Assembly: GCA_041946965.1 (NCBI GenBank)
Contig: JBHGBM010000003.1
Location: forward strand, 62,001-126,000
Reading direction: 5' to 3'
Source of the DNA: JBHGBM01 sp041946965
GTDB taxonomy: Bacteria > Acidobacteriota > Terriglobia > Bryobacterales > Bryobacteraceae
Length of the DNA: 64,000 nucleotides
Below are positions 33,611-42,265 of the stretch, in pieces (positions within the stretch are counted from its first letter, which is position 1; each line of letters begins with the position of its first letter). The translations under genes were made by a program, and so were the position numbers. The notes beneath the pieces are model-generated. The model did not search any database. It saw only the letters and a list, made by a program, of their open reading frames with translations, and was not told the origin of the DNA.

Positions 33611-34390
33611 TCAGGCCGGCGAGAGTCCCAGCCAGCGCTCCGCGTTCTTCGAGCGGAGTTTTTCCTTCACCGCGCCGGGGGCCTCGAGCATCTCCAGGCG
33701 CGTGAGCGCCGGACCCGGGTAATGGAACGGCATGCCGGTTCCGAAGAGCACACGATCTTCGCCCAGGACCTGAATGGTGCGGGCGAGATCGTTGCCGAAC
33801 TCCACGGTGAGGCGGGCGGTGTCCACGGCAAAATTGGCCGGCAGCTTCGCGCCGCCCAGCGCCGATCCCGCAACGCCGGCCGCGTTCTGCACGAGGAACC
33901 GCGCATTCGGGCAGGCGCGGATGAGCGCGGCGATGTCGTCCAGCTCCACGTCGGGGATGTCAATGAGCCAGCCCTGCTGCCTGCGGTCCTCCACGCGCAC
34001 GGGGATGGCCACCACCATGCGGCGCTCCGCGGCGGCGTTCACCAGCTCGCGGCAACGCGGGTCCGTGAGCGCGTACTTGTGCCAGCCCGGATACAGCCGC
34101 ACGCCTTTCATGCCGAACTGCTCGTGACAGGTCTTCAGATCGTCCCGCCAGCCCGCGTACACCGGGCTGAGCACCGCGAACGGGATGAGCCGCCCGCGGT
34201 CCGCCTTCACTTCGGCCGCGAGTTCTTCATTGCCCGGCTGCGGGTTGCGGTACGTGATGGAGGCGGCGCTCGAAACCACGGCGCGCTGGATGCCGAAGCG
34301 GTCCATCAGCCGCGTGAGTCCGGGGCCGGTGTTGTGCCGGAGTTGCCGGAACGCGAAATGTCCGAGGTAGGCGTTGGCGTCGATCATCAT
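33611..34390 (-). CDS. Amidohydrolase-2-like protein lacking metal ligands
   Basis: A 259-residue TIM-barrel protein of the amidohydrolase-2 type without signal peptide. Its fold landmarks align with the upstream paralogue, but the metal site is gone: the usual DxHxH reads DANAY (residues 4-8), the second His position reads PVRVED (130-135), the third reads FLVQNAAG (165-172) and the catalytic Asp position reads FGTGMPF (216-222). Only Asp4 is kept. It is therefore probably a non-hydrolytic or metal-independent homologue. Its start overlaps the stop of the canonical paralogue by four bases (ATGA), so the two are coupled and may form a complex. The frame is well preserved, arguing against a dying gene. 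Confidence 0.85.
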   Translation of the reverse strand: MMIDANAYLGHFAFRQLRHNTGPGLTRLMDRFGIQRAVVSSAASITYRNPQPGNEELAAEVKADRGRLIPFAVLSPVYAGWRDDLKTCHEQFGMKGVRLYPGWHKYALTDPRCRELVNAAAERRMVVAIPVRVEDRRQQGWLIDIPDVELDDIAALIRACPNARFLVQNAAGVAGSALGGAKLPANFAVDTARLTVEFGNDLARTIQVLGEDRVLFGTGMPFHYPGPALTRLEMLEAPGAVKEKLRSKNAERWLGLSPA

Positions 34391-35238
34391 GCCCTCCGCC
34401 GCGCCAGAATGCGCTGCATATTGCCGCCTAGGATTCGCGCGCGATCGGCATCGCTGAGGTCCGCGGAGCGGATGCGGCCCACGCCGGCCGTCATGGACAT
34501 GTCGCAGCCGAACAGCAGCCGGCCCGCGCCGAGGGTGCGCACGGCCATTTCCACGATGCCCTCGTCAGGAACGCTGCCGCTGGTGTCCAGGTAGACGCTG
34601 GGCGCGTCGCGGAGCGCTTTGATGGTCCACTCCCAATCGCCGCCGCCCGCCACGTGCGCGCAGATCAGCATGGCTTCGGGGTACCGCTTGGCGAGCTCGG
34701 CGAGGGCCCCGCCGTCGCTGATGCGGGGCTGCGCGGGGTTGAGATAATACGTGTGTCCGGCGTGGTGCAGGATGGGGACGCCCAGCTCGATGACCTGCTC
34801 GACCAGCGGCCAGACCACGGGCTCGGTGGCGACGTATTCGTTGTACAGCTTCACGCCGATGAAACCGAGCTTGCGCACGCAGCGGTCCACCTCATCGCGC
34901 GCCTCCTTCGCGTATCCCGGGTTGACGTAGGCGTAGCAGAGAATGCGCCCGGGGTAGCGGCGGGCGGCCTCCGCGGCCCAGTCATTACACTCGCGGAATT
35001 CCTCCGGCCGCGAGGGCCGGCGGGGAGTCAGCATCGAGCAGCAAAGCTGGTGGATGCCGAGGCGGTCCGCGGCGTCGATCAACTGCCGGTCCATTTCGCT
35101 CCAGCGCGGGTTGCTGTGATGCGCGAGGTGCGCGTGGGAGTCGATCACCTTGACTTCGGTGGCAGCACGCGCCGCGCGCATCGAGGCCCCCAGAACCATG
35201 CCGGCGTTAAAGGCCCGCCGCGAAATGGATGCCCTCAT
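34387..35238 (-). CDS. Amidohydrolase-2 family protein with Tat-like signal
   Basis: A 283-residue metal-dependent hydrolase. ATG 35238 is preferred to an upstream TTG (35247) and gives a Tat-like start (ISRRAFNAG, residues 5-13). Metal-site elements are complete: Asp33, His35 and His37 in VIDSHAHL, His in VPILHHAGH, His in LICAHVAGGG, and the catalytic Asp in LLFGCDMSM. Relatives hydrolyse lactones or decarboxylate aromatic acids; a sugar lactonase role (for example fuconolactone) would fit the nearby fucosidases but is inference. It is coupled by a 4-nt overlap to a paralogue lacking all metal ligands but one. Confidence 0.9.
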   Translation of the reverse strand: MRASISRRAFNAGMVLGASMRAARAATEVKVIDSHAHLAHHSNPRWSEMDRQLIDAADRLGIHQLCCSMLTPRRPSRPEEFRECNDWAAEAARRYPGRILCYAYVNPGYAKEARDEVDRCVRKLGFIGVKLYNEYVATEPVVWPLVEQVIELGVPILHHAGHTYYLNPAQPRISDGGALAELAKRYPEAMLICAHVAGGGDWEWTIKALRDAPSVYLDTSGSVPDEGIVEMAVRTLGAGRLLFGCDMSMTAGVGRIRSADLSDADRARILGGNMQRILARRRA

Positions 35239-35303
35239 GGGGAACAACGTTATACGCCATCGCCCGGGCTGTCAAGTTGTTCGTTGCAGGCTGACAGCAA
35301 CGG

Positions 35304-37022
35304 TCATTCGAGCGGCGCGAGCAAGACGGACGCGATGCGTACTCCTCTTCCGGCGTCCCCGGTGGGCCCTATGGAGAGCGTATGCGCGCCGGCCGCGGGC
35401 AGGTTGATGACGCCCACGCGGTACGTGCGGAACCGCGGCAGCGAGCCGGGAAAAGCCGCGCGCTTTTCGCGCTCGCCGGTGTCGATGAAGGGCACGGTGA
35501 TGCGCTTGCCGTCCACCGTGATCTGCCACTCGGAGTAGTCGTCCTCGAGGGGGCAGGAGTAGGCGACCTCCAGCCGGAAGGCCCCGGGTTCCAGCGTCCG
35601 GAACTGCCACGTGGCCGCGCTCTGCGCTCCTTGCCAGCCCAGCGCGCACTCCTCGTGTTTCCAGTCGCCGAACTTCTCCATCCAGCGGATCTTTTCGGCC
35701 TTGCAGCCGGCCAGTTTGGCGAGCGAAGGGTCGAGGCGGTTGGTGTGGCCGCGCAGCACGAACAGGTCCCGCCGCGCCTTGACGCCGCCGGCGATTTCCA
35801 GTTCCACCACGGGCGCCAGCTCCGGCGGACGCGCAGGCAAGCGCACGATCACGCCGCCGGCCATCGGCTCGACGTGCGCCGCGGCGCCGCCAACGCTGGC
35901 GCGCGCCACCTTCGATTCCAGGCCGGGCACCACCAGGCGCCCGTCCGCGGGCCAGTCGAACACGTGCAGGTAGAGCGTGCCGCCTCGCGTGGTGCACTCG
36001 CCCCAAGGCAGCGGCGCGAGCGGCGTGGGACCCGAACCGTGGATGGCCGCTTCGTGTTTATGCACCCATTGGCCCACTTCACCGAGCGCGCGCACGGAGG
36101 CCTCGGGAATTCTGCCCTTGCCGTCCGGACCGACGTTTAGCATGTACACGCCGCCCTTGCTCACCACGCGAACAAGCCTCTCGACGATCTCGCGCGGCGT
36201 CTTGAAGTTGATGTCGTTGACCGCGTAGCCCCAGGAGTCGTTGTGGGTATCGACCGTCTCCCACAGGCCCGCGCGGGGCAGGCGGGGGATTTCCATGTCG
36301 CCCAGCGTGACGTAGTCGCCGAGATCGTTGCCGATGCGGCTGTTCACGATGGCCTGAGGCTGTTCGCGGTGCACCAAGTCCACGAGCTCGCGCGACTGCT
36401 CCCGGGTGATGGGACCGGGGGTATCGAACCAGATGGCGGCGATGGGACCGTAGCCGGAGAGCAGCTCGCGCACCTGCGGGATGGCTTTCCCGCGCAGGTA
36501 GGCTGGGAAATCCCCGGGCTGGCGGAAGTCCCAGTCGTTGCCCACCGCGCCGCTTTCGTGCCAGTCCTGCGTCTGCGAATAGTAGAACCCGAGCCGCAGC
36601 CCTTCGGCTTTGCAGGCTTCGGCAAGCTCCTTCATCGCGTCGCGGCGGAAGGGGGTGGCGTCCACAATGTTGTAACGGCTGACGCGCGAACCGAACATGG
36701 CGAAGCCGTCGTGGTGCTTGGAGGTGATCATGATGTGCCGCATGCCAGCGGCTTTGGCGAGGCGCACCCACTCCCGCGCGTTGAATTCCACGGGGTTGAA
36801 ACGCGCAGCCACGGACTCGTACTCGGCCACCGGGATTCTCGCGCGAAACATGATCCACTCGCTGATGCCGTAATGCGTGCGGCCCTTCCACTGGCCGCCC
36901 AGCTCGGAATACAGGCCCCAGTGAATGAACATGGCGAAGCGCGAATCCTTAAGCCAGGCGCCGCGCGGCGCCTGCGCCAAAGCCGCTCCGCCAAGCAGCA
37001 GCCACAGTGCGATCCGTTTCAT
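35304..37022 (-). CDS. Alpha-L-fucosidase, GH29
   Basis: A 572-residue secreted glycosidase removing terminal alpha-L-fucose. The frame is open upstream, but ATG 37022 gives a signal peptide (KRIALWLLLGGAALAQ). Seen: GH29 landmarks RFAMFIHWGLYS (28-39), MITSKHHDGFAMF (98-110), GFYYSQTQDWH and the nucleophile Asp200 in AAIWFDTPGPI. A C-terminal region of about 200 residues looks like a beta-sandwich and carbohydrate-binding appendage. The start overlaps the stop of a sulfatase gene (ATGA), so desulfation and defucosylation are probably coordinated. The exact linkage is unknown. Confidence 0.94.
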   Translation of the reverse strand: MKRIALWLLLGGAALAQAPRGAWLKDSRFAMFIHWGLYSELGGQWKGRTHYGISEWIMFRARIPVAEYESVAARFNPVEFNAREWVRLAKAAGMRHIMITSKHHDGFAMFGSRVSRYNIVDATPFRRDAMKELAEACKAEGLRLGFYYSQTQDWHESGAVGNDWDFRQPGDFPAYLRGKAIPQVRELLSGYGPIAAIWFDTPGPITREQSRELVDLVHREQPQAIVNSRIGNDLGDYVTLGDMEIPRLPRAGLWETVDTHNDSWGYAVNDINFKTPREIVERLVRVVSKGGVYMLNVGPDGKGRIPEASVRALGEVGQWVHKHEAAIHGSGPTPLAPLPWGECTTRGGTLYLHVFDWPADGRLVVPGLESKVARASVGGAAAHVEPMAGGVIVRLPARPPELAPVVELEIAGGVKARRDLFVLRGHTNRLDPSLAKLAGCKAEKIRWMEKFGDWKHEECALGWQGAQSAATWQFRTLEPGAFRLEVAYSCPLEDDYSEWQITVDGKRITVPFIDTGEREKRAAFPGSLPRFRTYRVGVINLPAAGAHTLSIGPTGDAGRGVRIASVLLAPLE

Positions 37023-38815
37023 GTTTTCAACCGCTCCACGTAAACGAAGTAGGCGCCCCGCTCGGTTCCATCGCTGCCGTAGAACCACGTGCGCAGCTCG
37101 GCCGGCCCCTTCGGGAGCTTCACGGTGAACGCGGCAGCCGTGTCGCCTGGCGCGACGGCGCGGGTCTCATCCACCGCGCCGATGCTGAGCCTGGCCTTCA
37201 CCGCGGAGATGGCTCTGCCGGGTGCCGTTTCCCGATTGGGTTTCGCGTCGCGGTAAGGTGCATTGACCGGCAGGTCCACTTCCTTCGGCCAGCGCCGCAG
37301 CTCGAAGCGGTACTGGCCGGCGCTCTCAACGTCCACCGTCCAGAAACCATTCGCCGCGGGGCCTTGCCGAATCGCCCTCTGGTTCCAGACCAGCTCCGCG
37401 CCGCGCTCGCCGTGCCAGTCGTGGGCGGTGAGGCGCAGCGGGTTTTCGCGCGGGTTGCCGAGCACGATGCGCACGTACTCGCCGGCACGCTGCGAGACGG
37501 TGTTCCACCATTGGTCATAATCCCGCGCAAGCCGCGCCACTACGTCCGGATTCTGCGCCGCCACGTTCTGCTTCTGCCCGGGATCTTTCGTTATGTCGTA
37601 CAACTCGAGCGCTTCCCGCCGCCCGTCCTGGCTCGGGTTGACCAGCCGCCACTGCGAGGTCATCAGGGCCGCCTGCCGCCATTTCACAAGGTGCTCCAGG
37701 CGCTGCGAATCCACCCCGAGAGAGCGGTCCGGCCAGCGCGGGTTGCGGTCATACAGCAGCGGACGCAGCGATGTGCCGTGCAGGACCGGGCCGGCAGGAC
37801 GCTTGAGCCCGCACAGGTCCATGAGCGTCGGCAGCACGTCGATGTGCGCGGTGAGCGCGCCGATGTCGCGCCCGCCTTGTATGCCGCCGGCGGGCCAGTA
37901 AACAAAGAACGGCACGCGGTGTCCACCCTCGTAGGGGCTGCCCTTCTGCCCGCGCATGCCGGCGTTGAAGACCTGCGCGCCGGAGGAAGTGCCGTTGTCC
38001 GTCATGAAGATCAACAGCGTGTCGCGTTCCAGGTTGCGGTTGCGCAGAAACTTCACCAGGCGCCCGACGTTGTCGTCGATGTTCGCGATCATGCCGTAGA
38101 AGCCCGGCTCCCGCAGTCCTTTAACGCCTTCATACCGCGCCGTGTAGGAATCCGGCGCCCACATGGGACCGTGCGGCGCGTTGGTGGGCACGTAGCAGAA
38201 GAACGGATTGCGGCCGGCGCCATCGATGAACTGCATGGCCCGATCGAACCAGACGTCGGTGCAGAAACCCTTGACAGGCTCGGGTCGGCCGTTGTGGAAG
38301 TAGGTGTCATCCTCGTAGTCGTTGCCGAAGGTGTCTGGAGTCTGCCAGACGCCGCCTCCGCCGCAGACCAAAGCTTCCTCGAAACCGCGGTCGATGGGGC
38401 GGCAGGGATAGTTGTCGCCCAGGTGCCATTTGCCGAAGATGCCGGTGCGATAGCCGGAGGCGCGGAAGCACTCCGCCATGGTCACTTCGCCGTGCGCGAG
38501 CAGGCTGCGCCCCATGATGGTGTGCCAGGCGCCGGTGGCATTCGTGTAGCGTCCGGTCATCAGCGCGGAGCGGGTGGGTGCGCAGGTGGGACTCACATGG
38601 TAATTGGTGAAGCGTACGGAGCGCGCGTGCAGCGCGTCCAGGTTGGGCGTCTTGATCACCGGGTTGCCGTGGCAGGCCAGGTCGCCGTAGCCCTGATCGT
38701 CGGTGAGCACGAGAATCACGTTGGGACGCCGCGCGGGCGCGCCGAGGGCGCTTGCGGAGATCGCTCCGGCCGCCGTTTTGAGGAATGCGCGCCGGTGCAT
38801 GTCAGCTTGGGGCAT
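37019..38815 (-). CDS. Sulfatase with Tat-like signal and C-terminal extension
   Basis: A 598-residue sulfatase of the formylglycine type. The N-terminus holds a Tat-like signal (HRRAFLKTAAG, residues 7-17; an in-frame ATG at 38800 would begin just before it). Seen: metal Asp pair in VLTDDQGYGD, the signature CAPTRSALMTGRY with Cys78 as formylglycine precursor, GIFGKWHLGD, and FMTDNGTSSGAQ. About 120 C-terminal residues beyond the catalytic domain form an extra beta-rich region. It is coupled to the GH29 gene downstream and divergent from a second GH29 gene, strongly suggesting action on sulfated fucose-containing glycans. Confidence 0.94.
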   Translation of the reverse strand: MPQADMHRRAFLKTAAGAISASALGAPARRPNVILVLTDDQGYGDLACHGNPVIKTPNLDALHARSVRFTNYHVSPTCAPTRSALMTGRYTNATGAWHTIMGRSLLAHGEVTMAECFRASGYRTGIFGKWHLGDNYPCRPIDRGFEEALVCGGGGVWQTPDTFGNDYEDDTYFHNGRPEPVKGFCTDVWFDRAMQFIDGAGRNPFFCYVPTNAPHGPMWAPDSYTARYEGVKGLREPGFYGMIANIDDNVGRLVKFLRNRNLERDTLLIFMTDNGTSSGAQVFNAGMRGQKGSPYEGGHRVPFFVYWPAGGIQGGRDIGALTAHIDVLPTLMDLCGLKRPAGPVLHGTSLRPLLYDRNPRWPDRSLGVDSQRLEHLVKWRQAALMTSQWRLVNPSQDGRREALELYDITKDPGQKQNVAAQNPDVVARLARDYDQWWNTVSQRAGEYVRIVLGNPRENPLRLTAHDWHGERGAELVWNQRAIRQGPAANGFWTVDVESAGQYRFELRRWPKEVDLPVNAPYRDAKPNRETAPGRAISAVKARLSIGAVDETRAVAPGDTAAAFTVKLPKGPAELRTWFYGSDGTERGAYFVYVERLKT

Positions 38816-38870
38816 ATTACGTTAAAGTTATCAGAGTAGAATCCTTTCGATCAGGTAAGGAGCGTACACA

Positions 38871-40427
38871 GTGTCTCAGACGAGGCGTAGTTGGATCGGG
38901 GGCGTGACCGGCGCACTGGCCGGCCTGCGGCCCGCAGCCGGCCAGGAACGGCCGGCCTACGTGGCCGGACCGTTTCAGGGCACCCGGGAATCGTTGCGTG
39001 GGTATCGCGTGCCGGAATGGTTCCGCGACGCGAAGTTCGGCATCTGGGCGCACTGGGGTCCGCAGTCGGCGCCGGAGTACGGCGACTGGTACGCCCGCAA
39101 CATGTACATCGAAGGGCACCGCCAGTACAAGTACCACCTGGAGAAATACGGCCATCCTTCCAAGTTCGGCTTCAAGGACGTGATCCCCACTTGGAAGGCC
39201 GAAAAGTTTGACCCCGAGGCGCTGATGGCGCTCTACAAGAAAGCCGGCGCAAAGTACTTCGTCAGCATGGGCGTCCACCACGACAATTTCGATCTGTGGA
39301 ACTCCCGCCACCAGAAGTGGAACGCGGTGAACATGGGACCGAAGCGGGATATCGTGGGCCTGTTCAAGAAGGCGGCCACGCGGCAAGGGCTTCGGTTCGG
39401 CGTGAGCGAACACCTCGGGGTGAGCTACAACTGGTTCCAGACCAGTCACAAGGCGGACACGCAAGGGGCTTATAAGGGCGTGCCGTACGACGGGGCCGAC
39501 CCGAAATACGCCAGCCTCTACCACGAGACGCACGACGCGCCGAAGAACTCCTGGGAGCAATCCACCGTGCCGCTCAAGTGGAAGCAGCACTGGTACGCAC
39601 GCATCAAGGACCTGCTCGATCAATACCAGCCCGACCTGCTCTACACCGACGGCCCGATTTTCTTCGAAGAGTGGGGCCTGGGCCTGACCGCGCACCTTTA
39701 CAACATGAGCGCGAAGAAGAACGGCGGGCGCGTGGAGACCGTCTACGCAAACAAGGGCAAGACGGATTGCGTGAACGGCACGTGCGTGTTGGACCTGGAG
39801 CGCGGCGTGGTGGAGACCATCCGCGAGGAACCCTGGCAGACCGACACCTGCATCGGCCACTGGCATTACGACAAAGAGGCGAAGTACAAGTCGCCCAAAA
39901 TCGTCATCGACATGCTGGTGGACATTGTGAGCCGCAACGGAAACCTGCTGCTCAATTTTCCGCTGCCCTCGAACGGAATGCTGGATGCCGAAGAACTGAA
40001 GATTCTGGACGAGATCACGCGCTGGATGGCCGTGAACGGCGAGGCCATCTATGGGACGCGGCCGTGGAAGACTTTCGGCAGCAGCCCCGCCGCCGCCGCG
40101 GCCGGCGCGCAGGGCGGCACGTCCGCCCACCATGCAGCCGGCGCGTTCAACGAGCGCACCCGCAAGGAACTCGGGCCGCGCGACGTGCGTTACGTGCAGA
40201 AAGGCTCCACGCTCTACGCGTTTTCCATGGGTTGGGGCGAGCGCGAGGTGGCGTTCCCCGAGCTGGCGCCGGGCGGGCAGTACCAGGCGGGCAAGATCCG
40301 GAACGTGGCGCTGCTCGGCTTCAAGGGCAAGCCGGCCTGGCGGCAGGACGACTCCGGCTTGAAGGTCCAGCTTCCCGCGGAGAAGCCATCCAATCACGCG
40401 ATCGCCTTCCGTGTGGATCGCGCCTGA
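38871..40427 (+). CDS. Alpha-L-fucosidase, GH29 (second type)
   Basis: A 518-residue GH29 enzyme only distantly similar to the one at 35304-37022. GTG 38871 has a good ribosome site (TAAGGAG) and yields a Tat-like start (TRRSWIGGVTG, residues 4-14). Seen: KFGIWAHWGPQSAPEYGDWY (55-74), FVSMGVHHDNFDLW (130-143), and nucleophile Asp260 in DLLYTDGPIFF. The segment NGNLLLNFPLPSNG is also typical. A Gly/Ala-rich linker (about 405-425) precedes a C-terminal beta domain. It is 14 nt upstream of the GDP-mannose 3,5-epimerase gene, so glycan cutting and L-sugar nucleotide synthesis may be co-expressed. Confidence 0.93.
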   Translation: MSQTRRSWIGGVTGALAGLRPAAGQERPAYVAGPFQGTRESLRGYRVPEWFRDAKFGIWAHWGPQSAPEYGDWYARNMYIEGHRQYKYHLEKYGHPSKFGFKDVIPTWKAEKFDPEALMALYKKAGAKYFVSMGVHHDNFDLWNSRHQKWNAVNMGPKRDIVGLFKKAATRQGLRFGVSEHLGVSYNWFQTSHKADTQGAYKGVPYDGADPKYASLYHETHDAPKNSWEQSTVPLKWKQHWYARIKDLLDQYQPDLLYTDGPIFFEEWGLGLTAHLYNMSAKKNGGRVETVYANKGKTDCVNGTCVLDLERGVVETIREEPWQTDTCIGHWHYDKEAKYKSPKIVIDMLVDIVSRNGNLLLNFPLPSNGMLDAEELKILDEITRWMAVNGEAIYGTRPWKTFGSSPAAAAAGAQGGTSAHHAAGAFNERTRKELGPRDVRYVQKGSTLYAFSMGWGEREVAFPELAPGGQYQAGKIRNVALLGFKGKPAWRQDDSGLKVQLPAEKPSNHAIAFRVDRA

Positions 40428-40441
40428 GCGAAACGACAACT

Positions 40442-41488
40442 ATGAAGCGCAATGACGAAGTGAAAATCGACCGGCAGATCGGCCGCGATGACCTGATCCT
40501 GGTTACGGGCGCGGGCGGGTTCATCGGCGGCGCGCTGTGCCGCTACTTCCACGACCTGGGATACACGCGCATACGCGGCGTCGACCGCAAGCCGCTCCCG
40601 GAATGGTACCAGCGCGTGCCGGGCGTGGAGTGCCTCTCGATGGATTTGAGCGAGAAGAAAAACGCCATCCGCGCGGCGGAGGACGCGGTGGAGGTCTACA
40701 ACCTGGCCGCCGACATGGGCGGCATGGGTTTCATCGAGCACTTCCGCGTGGAGTGCCTGCGCAGCGTTCTGATCAACACGCACCTGATCGAGGCCGCCTG
40801 GCGGGCCGGAGCGCGGCGGTATTTCTTCTCCTCCTCGGCCTGCGCGTACAACACCGGTCTTCAGCGCGACCCGAACGTACGCGCGCTGAAAGAGTCCGAC
40901 GCGTATCCCGCCATGGCCGAGCGCGGGTACGGCTGGGAGAAGCTGATCTCGGAGATGTTCTGCGAAGAATACTGGGCTGAGCGCGGGCTGGAGACCCATA
41001 TCGCGCGCTTCCATAACATCTACGGGCCGCACGGTACATGGTTCGGCGGGCGTGAGAAGGCGCCGGCGGCAATGTGCCGCAAGGTACTGGAGGCCATCGA
41101 TTCCGGGCGGCACTCGATCGAGATCTGGGGCGACGGCACGCAGACGCGCAGCTTCTGCTTCATCGAAGATTGCGTGCTGGGCATCGACCAGATCATGCAC
41201 TCGCGCGACCTGATCGCGACGCCCATCAACCTGGGCTCGAGCGAGCTGATCTCGATCAACGACCTGGTCAGCATGGTGGAGGACATCGCGGGGGTCAAAC
41301 TCACCCGCACTTACGATCCCGACGCGCCCAAGGGCGTGGCGGGACGCAACAGCGACAACACGTTCATCCGCAAGGTACTCGATTGGGAGCCGCACACGCC
41401 GCTGCGCACGGGCATGGAGAAGACCTACGCCTGGATCGCGCAGCAGTTCGCCGACCGCAAGGCGGGCAAGCGGGTCGTGAGCGATTGA
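40442..41488 (+). CDS. GDP-mannose 3,5-epimerase-like protein
   Basis: A 348-residue NAD-dependent epimerase of the extended SDR family. Seen: Rossmann motif VTGAGGFIGG (21-30), AADMGGMGFIE, SSSACAYN with Cys134, YGWEK with Tyr163 and Lys167, NIYGPHGTWFGGREKAPAA with Lys206, and GRNSDNTFIRK. All are hallmarks of plant GDP-mannose 3,5-epimerase; the four catalytic residues are spaced exactly as Cys145, Tyr174, Lys178 and Lys217 of the Arabidopsis enzyme. The expected reaction converts GDP-D-mannose to GDP-L-galactose or GDP-L-gulose in the cytoplasm. The next gene starts on the last base of this stop codon, so a GHMP-kinase-like partner is coupled. Confidence 0.88.
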   Translation: MKRNDEVKIDRQIGRDDLILVTGAGGFIGGALCRYFHDLGYTRIRGVDRKPLPEWYQRVPGVECLSMDLSEKKNAIRAAEDAVEVYNLAADMGGMGFIEHFRVECLRSVLINTHLIEAAWRAGARRYFFSSSACAYNTGLQRDPNVRALKESDAYPAMAERGYGWEKLISEMFCEEYWAERGLETHIARFHNIYGPHGTWFGGREKAPAAMCRKVLEAIDSGRHSIEIWGDGTQTRSFCFIEDCVLGIDQIMHSRDLIATPINLGSSELISINDLVSMVEDIAGVKLTRTYDPDAPKGVAGRNSDNTFIRKVLDWEPHTPLRTGMEKTYAWIAQQFADRKAGKRVVSD

Positions 41489-42264
41489 TGCCGGGCGACC
41501 CGATCGGCCGGATTCCCCATCGCCTGGCGCTGGCGGGCGGCTGGATCGACCAACCGTTCGTCTCCTCATGCAATCCTTCGCCGCCGGGCTCCATGGTGGT
41601 GGTGAGCCTGAAACCCGATTGCTGGTTCATGGAACGCGCCGGCATCGCGGGCGGCACGCGCAAGATCGCGGCGGAGCTGTGGGGGGGCACGCTGCCGGAT
41701 CGCCCGCGCGAGGAGCTCGTCCGCGAGCTGTACCGCGCGGAGAACGAAGGCCGCGCGGAGCCCTCGGGCTCGCAGGACATGATCGGGCTCATCTATCCGG
41801 GCGTGAGCCGGCTGGATTACGACGCGGCTTGCGAGGGCGGATACTTCCCCGCCCGCATCGAGTCGAATTGCGATCCGGAAGTGGCGCGCTGGCTGGAATC
41901 GGTCTTGCAGCTTGTGGCCGTGAACCAGCGGCCCGAGGGCTACAACCCGCTGGGTGTGAAGAACCTGGATCCGGCGTGGATCGAACGCCTGGGCCGGACC
42001 GGCAAGCGCTGCTACGACGCGATTGTGCGGCGGGACCTTGAGGCGCTGGCCGAGTCCCTGAACGCCTGCATGGAGTGCTGGGAGGCCATCCTGCCGCACG
42101 TGGTGCGGCACCCGCTGATTCACATCGACCTCAAGGCCATTCTGGAGCACTTCCAGCGGCGTTATCCGGGAGCCATGTACTCGGGGTGCGGTGGGGGTTA
42201 CCTCATCATAGCCGCCGACGAGCCGGTGCCGGGCTCCTTCCGCGTCAACGTCAGGACGCGGTAA
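41488..42264 (+). CDS. Compact GHMP-kinase-like protein
   Basis: A 258-residue protein resembling the GHMP sugar-kinase fold (galacto-, fuco- and heptokinases are usually 320 or more residues). Seen: N-terminal strand-turn RIPHRLALAGGWIDQPF (8-24), SGSQDMIGLIYPGVSRLDYD, equivalent to the QDQYAAxxGG region, and the C-terminal glycine motif SGCGGGYLIIAAD. The ATP-binding GLGSSSA loop is not recognisable; the equivalent position reads GIAGGT (52-57). Kinase activity is therefore uncertain. Start and stop of the epimerase share a base (TGATG), a strong sign of joint function, perhaps sugar-1-phosphate formation for the same GDP-L-sugar route. Confidence 0.7.
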   Translation: MPGDPIGRIPHRLALAGGWIDQPFVSSCNPSPPGSMVVVSLKPDCWFMERAGIAGGTRKIAAELWGGTLPDRPREELVRELYRAENEGRAEPSGSQDMIGLIYPGVSRLDYDAACEGGYFPARIESNCDPEVARWLESVLQLVAVNQRPEGYNPLGVKNLDPAWIERLGRTGKRCYDAIVRRDLEALAESLNACMECWEAILPHVVRHPLIHIDLKAILEHFQRRYPGAMYSGCGGGYLIIAADEPVPGSFRVNVRTR

Positions 42265-42265
42265 C

